Shown: positions 36,385 to 45,400 of the stretch, in pieces
Position numbering within the stretch: position 1 is the first letter of the stretch
Layout: each line of letters starts with the position of its first letter
DNA from: Davidsoniella eucalypti
Lineage: Eukaryota > Ascomycota > Sordariomycetes > Microascales > Ceratocystidaceae
DNA: 64,000 bases
Reading direction: 5' to 3'
NCBI GenBank assembly: GCA_004009845.1
Contig: RMBW01000134.1
Location: forward strand, 1-64,000
Notes under the pieces: model-generated
What the model was told of the DNA's origin: nothing
Database searches by the model: none
Seen by the model: only the letters and a program-made list of their open reading frames with translations
Translations under genes and position numbers: made by a program

Positions 36385-36816
36385 TCAAACATCTTCCCGG
36401 AAGATTGACCGCCGCTCAGGACTCATATTCGCCGGGTGTGGGCCCGAAGGCTGGTATGGAGATGAAGACTTTTGACCCTGCGCTGGCTGTCCATAGGGAC
36501 CCAAGCTGCGCACCGACATATTGCCCGGCTGTGCTTCATCGCCGAATGGGTTGGCCCGCGACGGTTCCGGGCCGGGATCTCTACTCCGCGACCGGCCGCG
36601 GGGTTCATCGGCATCGGGATCAAGGGTGGCTCTTACACCAGCTGCCGGTGTGGATGCCAGGTTCGTGTTGTAGCTACTACCGTTAGGCTGGTAGCGAGTG
36701 TCCTGCTGGAAACGATGGTCGTCCATCTCAGCTTCGTAGCCATAGTCGGCACGTGCATCCCAGGCCTCATCATCGTGGCGAGCACCTTCGTAGGCACCGG
36801 CCGCAGACCGGTTGTT
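36385..36816 (-). pseudogene. Orphan terminal exon of a truncated gene
   Basis: The minus strand encodes 143 aa ending at a TGA (36387-36385). The sequence has normal coding character: Tyr/Asp-rich start (AYEGARHDDEAWDARADYGY), Arg/Ser and Pro stretches (RGRSRSRDPGPEPSRANPFG) and the ending ERRSIFREDV. Such Ser/Pro-rich cytoplasmic tails are common at the C terminus of fungal membrane proteins, but I cannot name the family. Just upstream on the minus strand lie CTACTAACTAC and a TGTCAG acceptor at 36817, so this appears to be a last exon preceded by an intron end. No earlier exon follows. Instead, 60 bp further on, the repeat at 36880 begins. I read it as a gene cut inside its last intron by insertion or rearrangement. 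A short complete gene starting at ATG 36846 is possible but less likely. Confidence 0.55.
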
Positions 36817-36879
36817 CTGACAGCGACTCGAGCCGGGAGGACACAAGTAGTTAGTAGATAGACACCGTGCGCATGTCCC

Positions 36880-36942
36880 TTAAGGTGATGGGTGGGAGCC
36901 GCGTCTAATTTTATTGGCCCGACTCCCCCGCGCTCGTTAACA
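36880..36942 (+). repeat. Direct repeat copy 1, LTR-like
   Basis: Shares a 43-bp core (TTAAGGTGATGGG ... GGCCCGACTCC) with the copy at 38045, with one substitution and a 4-bp TGGG duplication. It ends in TTAACA. Copy 2 begins TGTTA and ends TAACA, the inverted termini usual for LTRs; copy 1 has lost the leading TG. Confidence 0.75.
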
Positions 36943-36973
36943 AATGCAAAAATACAAATACCACGTAACAGAC

Positions 36974-38042
36974 TATGCCGCGAGAAGCCGCTCCAGCTAC
37001 AACAAACAATCCAGCTGTTATAGAGTTGGAGAAACCTTGGCGGGTGGAAACAGGGTCAAGTACAAACAAAAATGTCGGACCGGTATCAATGCTTTCAAAA
37101 GGAATTGAGCGGACTTGGTGGAAAGACTCTGCTTCTGTTACTTGACAGTAAGCTCTAAGGAATCTCTGTGTCATGAACGACTAAATAGTCAGCTAGTCCA
37201 AGCTTGCCAAAACCGCGCCCAGCCGAAAACGACCTGACCAACAGGGTCATGCCCATGATTGTCATTACGTATCAAAACCCACCGATTTTGCAAGGTTGAC
37301 TTGATCGTGAAGAGTATGGACAGAACAACAAGTACGTTTTATCACTAGTATAGTTTTCTATGTAAAACGAGCATCTGTCTTATAACCATGAAGCTACCAA
37401 TATACACTCGAGGACAAGATCCACTCGGCAAAAAAGAAGAATGAAGCATTGTCAACGGGATGGAACATGTGCACCACTTATCAACTAGAAATAGATGCAA
37501 TATTTATTTAGTCAAAGCTTCATAGCTCGTTCGTGCTCTCTTTTATCTGTACAACTATACAGGTATAAATAGCCCTCTGATAAACATCTCTATACACCCG
37601 AGGATTCTAGCAACGAGCGGCCGCAGGGCAGCGGCCGGCAGTAGCTCGAAGGATCTTCTAGAAGCTTGTTTTCTGGAGAGGTTTATTCACTATAGCCACT
37701 TTAGGGTGTAAGTCCATTCCGCGTTTCCTGTCTTCAGATTTTCCCAGAAGTGCCCGGCAGATTTGAACTTATCCTCTGTAGAACCACGGCGCGCCAACTC
37801 TTTGACCAAGTCGGCCGAGGCAGGTGACCGACTCCGGTCTCACAAGGGCCTCATTGCGAAAGCGCACACTGGAGTGGCGCCGGTTGAGGTCCGATAGACC
37901 AAGAACAACCACAAGAACTTGGGTCTGCAAAGGACCTTCTTCTTCCAAAGAAGTGAACAAGTTCCGGAAGACTTGTGCCCTCTATAACCACTAGGGTTAT
38001 ACAGGGTTGCACCACACCCTGTGTTTTTAGAAGCTAGATACA
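36974..38042. mobile_element. Possible relic of a small LTR element or inserted debris between the repeats
   Basis: About 1.1 kb between two direct repeats. The plus strand has a 55-codon ATG frame at 36974-37141 starting MPREAAPATTNNPAVIELEK. The minus strand at about 37850-37705 reads as a plausible protein end (ELARRGSTEDKFKSAGHFWE ... YTLKWL, stop), preceded by a stop. A palindromic GC-rich stretch lies at about 37610-37640. No primer-binding site, clear polypurine tract or reverse-transcriptase motif was found, so assignment as a retroelement rests mainly on the paired repeats. Confidence 0.35.
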
Positions 38043-38106
38043 TGTTAAGGTGATGGGAGCCGCGTCCAATTTTATTGGCCCGACTCCATGCTTGTTAATA
38101 ATAACA
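38043..38106 (+). repeat. Direct repeat copy 2, LTR-like
   Basis: Begins TGTTAAGGTGATGGGAGCCG and ends TAATAACA, so it has TGTTA/TAACA ends. The core matches copy 1 at 36880 in the same orientation, about 1.16 kb away. Confidence 0.75.
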
Positions 38107-38167
38107 AGCTCAAATTCTTCAGACCGATATAGGACAATGACATTATGATTTTTTCCCATGAAAAAAC

Positions 38168-38365
38168 GTGCTTCTCAAACAGAACGAGATCTTTTCCCTG
38201 GGAAAGGAAATCAAGAGAATAAAAGCAAAAGCTAGACATGGTAAAGGGGCCTTGGTGTCATTCCAGGTGGGCCCTGAAGCCTGGGCTCGGCCACTTACAG
38301 AGCAGATCGATGATGCCACACCCACTGAAGAAGCCCAGAAGAAGCCTAGCGCCGAAAGTCGGTGA
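38168..38365 (+). pseudogene. Coding-like fragment, possible transposase or gag tail
   Basis: An open stretch of 65 codons ending in a stop, with normal-looking composition: LLKQNEIFSLGKEIKRIKAK, then ARHGKGALVSFQVGPEAWAR. The Lys/Glu heptad-like start recalls the C-terminal coiled segment of fungal DDE transposases, but this is an impression, not an alignment. There is no convincing ATG in context and no upstream body, so it looks like a broken piece adjoining repeat copy 2. Confidence 0.3.
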
Positions 38366-39219
38366 TTCTATAGGAAGAGCGGTTCCTACAGAGGCAGTAG
38401 AAAATAAAAGATTTATATGGCATTTTTGATGGTACGAATTGGAAGGGATCTGGAGTCGACTCCACAGTAGAAAGTTTACTGTAGGAGCAAAACAAACACT
38501 TGCAACGGCATTTTTTCCTGCTTGACGAAGTTTCTTTGTTTCTTTTTTTCTTCCTTTTTCTCACTCTCCCTCTTGATATCTCGAGATCCAGACCATCCCG
38601 AGCCCTGATTTTTGTTTTTACCTCAGTTCGAGCGTCTCCGAACTCGATCTTTTTCTTAGTCAGCCCGAGTCCACCCCGGACGACGACCGACTCTTCCCAC
38701 CGTCGACACGCTATATCTGAGCCGACCAGGCCGCAGTCACCAAACCCCGGCTGGATACTGAAGACATCTTCCAGCTTCATCTTCTGCCTCTCTCCCACCG
38801 TCTGCACAGAGACAGACACCCTTTGGACCCTGAACCGCGAGCGGCCCCAACCCGAGCAAACCAGAGAATGAAGAGAAGCGCGCTCTTGAGAAACATTTCG
38901 CGGACTGGCTGTGAATTCGACGAGTTCACGTGAAGCTCTTGAGATACTATCGGCACCTCAAGAACTTCAACTCTAACTTATATCTATCCAACATCACAAC
39001 ATCATCCTCGCACTGCTGCAGTTGCTTTCGACCGCCAACTCCGGAGCTTCCCGTGCTCCTGCCGACCACGCAGCCAGTCGTGCGATCAACCGCTATTGTT
39101 CTCTCCAGCGTCCATATTTCTCGTTTCCTGCTATTTTCTGTATCTTGTCTGCTATTTAGTCTTTCGTTTTCACTGCATCTCCAGCTTCGTGTGGTCCTGT
39201 TCACCCATTGTTAGCCAAC
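38366..39219. promoter_or_regulatory. Upstream region and leader of the TamA-like gene
   Basis: C/T-rich from about 38500 and probably transcribed from within this part. It contains a 21-codon upstream ORF (ATG 38868, TGA 38931-38933), which would lie in the leader if transcription starts before it. Confidence 0.45.
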
Positions 39220-41874
39220 ATGCCTTCTTCGCACGACTCGGGAAGCTTCCACGACTTGCTGACGGGACATCACCACCACGCTGTCTACAGCCTTCACCAG
39301 CACTCGCCAAACGCCATCAATGCTACTACGAGCTCTGCTTCGCCGGCCCAGAGCCATGCTGCTCACCACCCGGGCCAGAATCATAGCCACAGCCATAGTC
39401 ACAGCCACCATGTACCCTCGCACTCGCATGGGCCGGTACATCCTCACTCCTACGTCCACTCCCAGCCAAGCCAGTCACCGGCGCCCGGCATGATGTATTC
39501 TTTCCTGCCCCCCATTGGCGCCCCTTCTGATATGCCCGCCATTGCGCAGTCAGCCTCCGCTCCTGCCGGCGCCTCAGCCGCCGCGACTCCTGCGAGCCCC
39601 TCCCGCTTGAATACTGCCGGCTTTGGGATGTCAACTTCAGCCAGCATGGGCTTGGATATGGATATGAGCATGGGCTTGAACGACATGCCGCTCGTGGCTC
39701 CTCCGCTACCGCCAACTTCGCAGTCCGGCACATCTCTGCAGCGCGCTTCTCGACCCTGTGATACCTGTCGAGTGCGCAAAACCCGCTGTGTGCGCCAGGA
39801 CAATGCTGGCCAGTGCATACTCTGCGCCTTCCACGGCAAACAGTGTACCTATCTGCGTGGGCCCCCGCCGCGCGGCTCGAGTCAGGCAAACTCGGTCCGT
39901 CATAAGAACAAGGAGCGCACGCGAACGAGCAACAGCCAGCGCAACAGTGCGTCTCCCGGTACGGCTTCAACGCCTGCCGCTCCCGGCTCGGCTGCTTCTC
40001 CTGGCTCTGCGTCTACGTCTACTCCTGCGGCAAACGCCACTACCCCACTGGCCCCGGCATCCTCCTCTGCGCTAACCGCAGCCCCTGCCTCCACCGCCAA
40101 TGTCAAGGGCGAAGGCCATACACCCACCCGTGGTGTTGCGGGTCTTGACCTCACTACTCCAGCTAACATCATGAACAGTTTGGAGGGGCCTAGCCACGAG
40201 TCGGACCACGATGATCATCGCCATGATCTCTTGAAGGGAGAACAATGCCGGAGCCCACAGAGTCCCCACAGCCATAACGGCTCGCCATTGAGCCCTAGCC
40301 CAGAGCTGCTTCCACTTTTGAGTGGCACTCTAGGCCTAAGTCTAGCAACCCACCCAGAATACATCGGCCCTACTAGTCATCGTGAGCCAGCTCTTCTAGA
40401 TCTTCAGCGGTATGAGATGAACCCGCGCGGCACTTCGACAAACAGTTCGGAGCACTCTTCGTCTTCTCAAAGCCAGTTTGCACCTATTGCCCGTCGCATA
40501 GACGAGCGCACCATGTTCTTGATCTATCCCGACGAAGTAACTGCATCCGAGCAGAAGCGCATTGCTGATTGTGATGCTGTCGAGGCTTGTGTACGACCGC
40601 TTGGCAAGGCCCTGGTCGATCTCTTTTTCCGCATCGTCCACCCTGGCTACCCGGTACTTCACAAGGAAGTCTTCGTTTCCAAACACGCCAACTCTCACCG
40701 TTGTTTTGCACCGCCCCTTCTTGCGGCTGTCTATCTCATTGCCTTGGACTACCAACTCTACGATCCTGCCATGGCTAGTGGTACTATGGAACTAGAGAAC
40801 GCCAACGGTCCTGCTGAGCTCGAGATTCTTGCTGAGCGCACTTTGACTGATGACCTTAAGCGGCCCAAGATCAGCACCCTACAGGCAGGTCTACTACTAC
40901 TCCAGCGTCACAGGCCCAACAGTGCCTCATCAAACTGGATGTTCACAGCTCAGATGGTTGCGCTTGCCCAAGGTCTTGGTCTACACGTTGATTGCTCTGC
41001 TTGGGGGATTCCAGAGTGGGAAAAGGGACTTCGGCGCCGTCTGGGTTGGGCACTTTACGTTCAAGATCGATGGGGTGTGTTCTCTCACGGGCGTCTACGC
41101 CTACTGAGTGATGAAGACTGGGACCTACAGCCCTGCACGACGGCTGATTTCCCAGAGTCCGCCGAAGACGAAGACTTGGCTGCCGATGGGAACATTGAGA
41201 TCGATGCTGGCCGTGAGCTATTCATCAAGCATGCTGAACTTGCGCGTATCGTAACCGAGGTTACGACACTATTCTATACTTCATCCGCCACCAAGCCCGG
41301 CGGTAGTTTAGATCGTATGGGCGTTGTCCAAGCTGTCGAGATGGCCCGGCCCGTCATGAACCGTCTCCGCGAATGGCGCAATTCGCTGCCTCCCAAGCTG
41401 CACCTAGACAGTATCGAGCACCGCAAGCTCTGTGCCAACGGATCCCTCCACCTGGCCTGTGCCGCCACTGAAGCTGCTCTACACCGAGCCCTCATCCGTC
41501 TACTGACGCCGAGTTCGCCCGCCGAGCTTGTGGCTGCCGTGCGTTCGGCGGCTACAACCCGGGTAGCCGGTGCGATCGCGCTACTCAAAGCACTGCGGCC
41601 GGAGCATATGGGGGCGTTTTGGGGTAGTGCGAGTGCGCACCAGGTTGCCATGATTGGCAGTTTAGCCGGCTTTCTGTGGGTGACGAGCGCGAGCCGTGAG
41701 GAAATGCATTGGCGTGAGGGAATGACGACAGAGCTACGTTGGGTTTTGAGGGTCCGCAGTCAGTCTAGCGGGTTCATCCGCCAAGCCTTGCGGCTGCTAG
41801 AGAATGATCTAGGCAGAGTCGGGATCAACGCCACACAGAGCTTGTTAGGCGATCGAACGCCAGGCCGGTCTTGA
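39220..41874 (+). CDS. tamA: Zn2Cys6 transcription factor of the TamA/Dal81 type
   Basis: Single exon, 884 aa; the ATG at 39220 is used (an upstream TTG extends the frame by four codons). The first 60 residues are His/Ser-rich (SHSHSHSHHVPSHSHG). The zinc cluster is at residues 180-209: Cys180, 183, 190, 199, 202, 209, with spacing X2-X6-X8-X2-X6. Its second half (CILCAFHGKQCTYLRGPPPR) resembles TamA/Dal81 fingers as I recall them. After a long Ala/Ser/Pro linker, a fungal-specific regulatory domain begins near residue 425 (MFLIYPDEVTASEQKRIADC; LVDLFFRIVHPGYPVLHKEV) and runs past WGIPEWEKGLRRRLGWALYV. Family knowledge: Dal81 and TamA act with pathway regulators and GATA factors on nitrogen-catabolic genes (allantoin, urea, GABA). 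Here it lies 597 bp upstream of a urea-carboxylase-like gene in the same direction. Zn2Cys6 identity is certain; orthology to TamA is likely, not proven. Confidence 0.88.
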   Translation: MPSSHDSGSFHDLLTGHHHHAVYSLHQHSPNAINATTSSASPAQSHAAHHPGQNHSHSHSHSHHVPSHSHGPVHPHSYVHSQPSQSPAPGMMYSFLPPIGAPSDMPAIAQSASAPAGASAAATPASPSRLNTAGFGMSTSASMGLDMDMSMGLNDMPLVAPPLPPTSQSGTSLQRASRPCDTCRVRKTRCVRQDNAGQCILCAFHGKQCTYLRGPPPRGSSQANSVRHKNKERTRTSNSQRNSASPGTASTPAAPGSAASPGSASTSTPAANATTPLAPASSSALTAAPASTANVKGEGHTPTRGVAGLDLTTPANIMNSLEGPSHESDHDDHRHDLLKGEQCRSPQSPHSHNGSPLSPSPELLPLLSGTLGLSLATHPEYIGPTSHREPALLDLQRYEMNPRGTSTNSSEHSSSSQSQFAPIARRIDERTMFLIYPDEVTASEQKRIADCDAVEACVRPLGKALVDLFFRIVHPGYPVLHKEVFVSKHANSHRCFAPPLLAAVYLIALDYQLYDPAMASGTMELENANGPAELEILAERTLTDDLKRPKISTLQAGLLLLQRHRPNSASSNWMFTAQMVALAQGLGLHVDCSAWGIPEWEKGLRRRLGWALYVQDRWGVFSHGRLRLLSDEDWDLQPCTTADFPESAEDEDLAADGNIEIDAGRELFIKHAELARIVTEVTTLFYTSSATKPGGSLDRMGVVQAVEMARPVMNRLREWRNSLPPKLHLDSIEHRKLCANGSLHLACAATEAALHRALIRLLTPSSPAELVAAVRSAATTRVAGAIALLKALRPEHMGAFWGSASAHQVAMIGSLAGFLWVTSASREEMHWREGMTTELRWVLRVRSQSSGFIRQALRLLENDLGRVGINATQSLLGDRTPGRS

Positions 41875-42471
41875 AGAAAGAGGAATAAAGTGGTTAAGAA
41901 TCAAAAAGGCGGGAAGACAAAGGTAAAGAGAGGTTGTGCAGTTGTTCGGTAGTTTCACATATCACTTTTTTCAAAAAAGCTTGTACTGCATACAGAAATA
42001 TATGGTGCTCTCTTGTAGACGTCAAAAATAAAATAACCAATACGAATAACACCCTATTTTTGGGCCCAATGGAGCTAGGCCATTTCTGGCTAACTTTATC
42101 GAGCTTTTTTCTTCTAATTTCTTACAACTGAAAGTCATCAGAAAGATAAGCTCCGAAGTAAAGAGTCACAAATCATGCAGCAGAGATATTTTTTCTCTAT
42201 TTCTTCATTTGTAGTCTCTGTATCATGGTTGTCCTTTTACGGAATACCTTCATTTTACACAAGAATATCGCTTCTTGTTTTTTTTCTACCTAACCTACTT
42301 ATTTAATCAACCACTAGCTCTAACTTTCGGTAATTGCCACGGAGCAGCAGAGCAAAGCATCTTATCACCACACCCTAATTTATGCTCAGCCAACCCTTAC
42401 GACGTCACTTCTCATTTCCAGCAATAATAAAGATAATAAGACAACATCAACCTTGAGAAATTTACTACGTA
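41875..42471. promoter_or_regulatory. Upstream region of the urea-carboxylase-like gene, with GATA motifs
   Basis: 597 bp. Three HGATAR-type sites, the binding motif of AreA/Gln3 nitrogen regulators, lie within about 330 bp of the start codon: 42144 (AGATAA), 42361-42367 (reverse strand, TGATAAG) and 42431 (AGATAA). About one to two would be expected by chance in AT-rich DNA, so this is suggestive only. Confidence 0.4.
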
Positions 42472-45400
42472 ATGTCCTTGTGTGACCCGATAACGAGTCC
42501 CTCGTATCTTCCATCACCAAATTCCAAAATCAAAAGCATACTAATCGCCAACCGCGGAGAAATCGCTGTACGCATCATCCGCACATTAAAGACCCTCGGA
42601 ATCCGCGCCATTGTTGTCTTCACCGCTGCCGATGCTCGCGCTCTCTTTGTGCAAAACGCCGACCTAGCTATTCGGCTACCCGCTGCTGCAGTTGCCGAGA
42701 CATATCTCAACGGGTCACTGATTTTGAGGCTAGCCGTAGCCCATGGAGCCGATGCCGTGATCCCCGGGTATGGCTTCTTGGCCGAGAACGCCGACTTTGC
42801 CGAGTCTGTCGAAGCCGCTGGCTTGGGTTGGATTGGCCCGGCGCCGGAGCAGATGCGCCTGCTCGGTGCCAAACACACAGCCCGGAAAGTTGCATACGAG
42901 GCAGGTGTTCCTGTTGTGCCAGGGAGCGATACTCTAGACTCTTTAGAGGCCGCACTCGACGCTGTACAGGCCATCGGCGGATTCCCCGTGATGCTAAAAA
43001 GCACGGCAGGTGGTGGTGGCATCGGCATGGCGCGTTGCGATGACGAAGAAACGTTGCGGAGGGAGTTTGAGGCGACGCGAATGCTGGCGCAGATGCATTT
43101 CGGCAGCAATGTGGTCTTTGTCGAGCGCCTGATTCAGCGCGCACGCCATATTGAGGTCCAGCTGGTTGGCGATGGCGTTGGCGGCGTAGTTGCTGTGGGC
43201 GAACGTGACTGTTCTCTACAACGACGGCACCAAAAGGTGCTCGAGGAGTCGCCGGCACCGACGATAAGCACGGAGACACGTGCGGCAGTACACGCGGCGG
43301 CAGTTCAGCTAGCAAAGGCAGTCTGTTATCGCAACGTGGGCACAGTGGAGTTTCTATATGATATAGACACCGGAGAGTTTTACTTTCTCGAGGTGAACAC
43401 ACGACTGCAAGTCGAGCATCCGATCACGGAGGCGGTCACACAGTTGGATTTGGTCCGTGTCATGGTGAGCATTACACAGGGAACATTCGATATCAACAAA
43501 TTCACTGGATCCTTTTGTGTGGACGGAGCATCGCTGGAGGCACGCATATGCGCAGAGAGTCCATTTCATGACTTCATAGCGTCACCGGGCACGATAATAG
43601 ACTTGAGACTGCCGCGCGGCGAGGGGATCAGAGTAGACACAGGTGTCCAGAGAGGTAGCTTCATATCAACGGCATATGACTCGTTGATTATCAAAATCAC
43701 GGCACACGGGAAATCCCGAGACCACGCAATTCGGCGCCTCCTCCAAGCCCTAGAGAGCACACGTGTCACAGGCGTCGTCACAAACCTGCGATATTTGTGT
43801 GAGATTATACGATCACAGGCATTTAGAGACGGCAACTTCACGACGAGCTCCCTGGCAGACTTTGTGTATCGGCCTCCAGTCATCGAGGTTGTCAATGCCG
43901 GGGCCGAAGTCACGGTCCAAGACATGCCAGGTCGCGAGGGACTCTGGGAATACGGAATACCACCGTCTGGCCCGATGGACGACTACTCGTTTCGCCTAGC
44001 TAACCATCTAGTCGGCAATCCCGACAACAAGGCCGGCCTCGAATGCACAGCACAGGGTCCAACGCTCAAGTTTCACGTAGATGCCTTAGTAGCGCTAGCT
44101 GGAGGAACGGCGAGTATTGACCTAGATGGCGTACAGATGCCTCTACAGCGGGCATTTACTGTGCGCTCCGGGCAAACTTTGATGGTGGGTAGCGTGACTT
44201 GTGGGAGTCGAATATATCTAGCCGTCCGAGGAGGACTAGATGTCCCCTTGGTCTTTGGGAGCCGATCAACGTTTTTACTTGGCCGGTTCGGCGGGCAGAA
44301 TGGGCGCAAGTTGCTGGCACGAGATACGCTCCGAATCGAGGCTAACTCTAAATGTCTCCGAGATCCGCCGGTGCCAACACCATCTCCAATGATCAACTTC
44401 ATACCTTCTGGTAACAACCCCTCATGGACTATCGCTGTCGTGCCCGGCCCTCACACATGGTCCAAGCACTTTAGCTTTGCTTCCTATACGGCCATGTTTG
44501 CGGCCAGTTGGACTGTTAACCACAACATTAGCCGCCTAGGAATCCGTCTTCACGGCCCACTGCCGGAATGGGCATTAGACAAAGGCGGCGAAGCTGGGCT
44601 ACACCCGTCTAATGTACACGACTGCCCGTATCCTATTGGTGGTGTCAGCTTCGCAGGCGATGAGGCTGTCATCTTGACGCGCGATGGGCCAAGTCTTGGT
44701 GGCTTCATTGTGTGGTGTGTTGTCGTCGAGGCAGAGATGTGGAAGCTGGGACAGATGCGACAGGGAGACACGATCCGCTTCGTCCCGGTAAGTCTAGCTG
44801 ATGCTGCCCGAGCACGCAGGAGTCTCGATCGCGCGGTCCAAGGAGATACTAGCGTTAGTCTAGATACTATCGAGACCGACCATGTGCTTTGCGAGGCCAA
44901 TATGCCAGACCTCGCCACGATACAGACTGAAGATGGGCCGGTCGTCGTCCGGCTATGTGGAGAACGCGCGGTTCTATTGGACTTCCATCCCGACCAATCG
45001 TTTACCATCAAGACGGCACTGCGCATTAGAAGCTTAATAGAATCACATATCAAGGATGCGCTTCCCGGCGTCGCCTTTGTAGCACCAGGTGTTCAAACAC
45101 TGCAGTTAGTGCTAAGGCCAGAGTTCCCGCTAGCAGACTTTGTAGATGCGCTAAGTCGGCGGAAGTTTCCTCTGCTTGAACAGCTGCCATCTCGGCTGAT
45201 CCAGCTCCCTCTACTATTTGACGACGAGCAATGCCGCGCAGCGGTCCAGCAATACGCAACAACAATCCGAGCAGACGCACCGTGGGCTTCATCAAACGTA
45301 TCATTTGTCGAGCAGCTCAACGGATTGGCTAGCGGTAGCTTACAGCAAATCATGGCGTCAGCTCAGTTCCTAGTGCTCGGTCTCGGGGATGTCTTCTTGG

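Noticed and set aside
37440..37700. A classical LTR (TG...CA with internal TATAAATAG box)
   Set aside because: A TATA-like box is present, but no second copy of this stretch occurs in the window, so only the 63-bp repeats can be defended.
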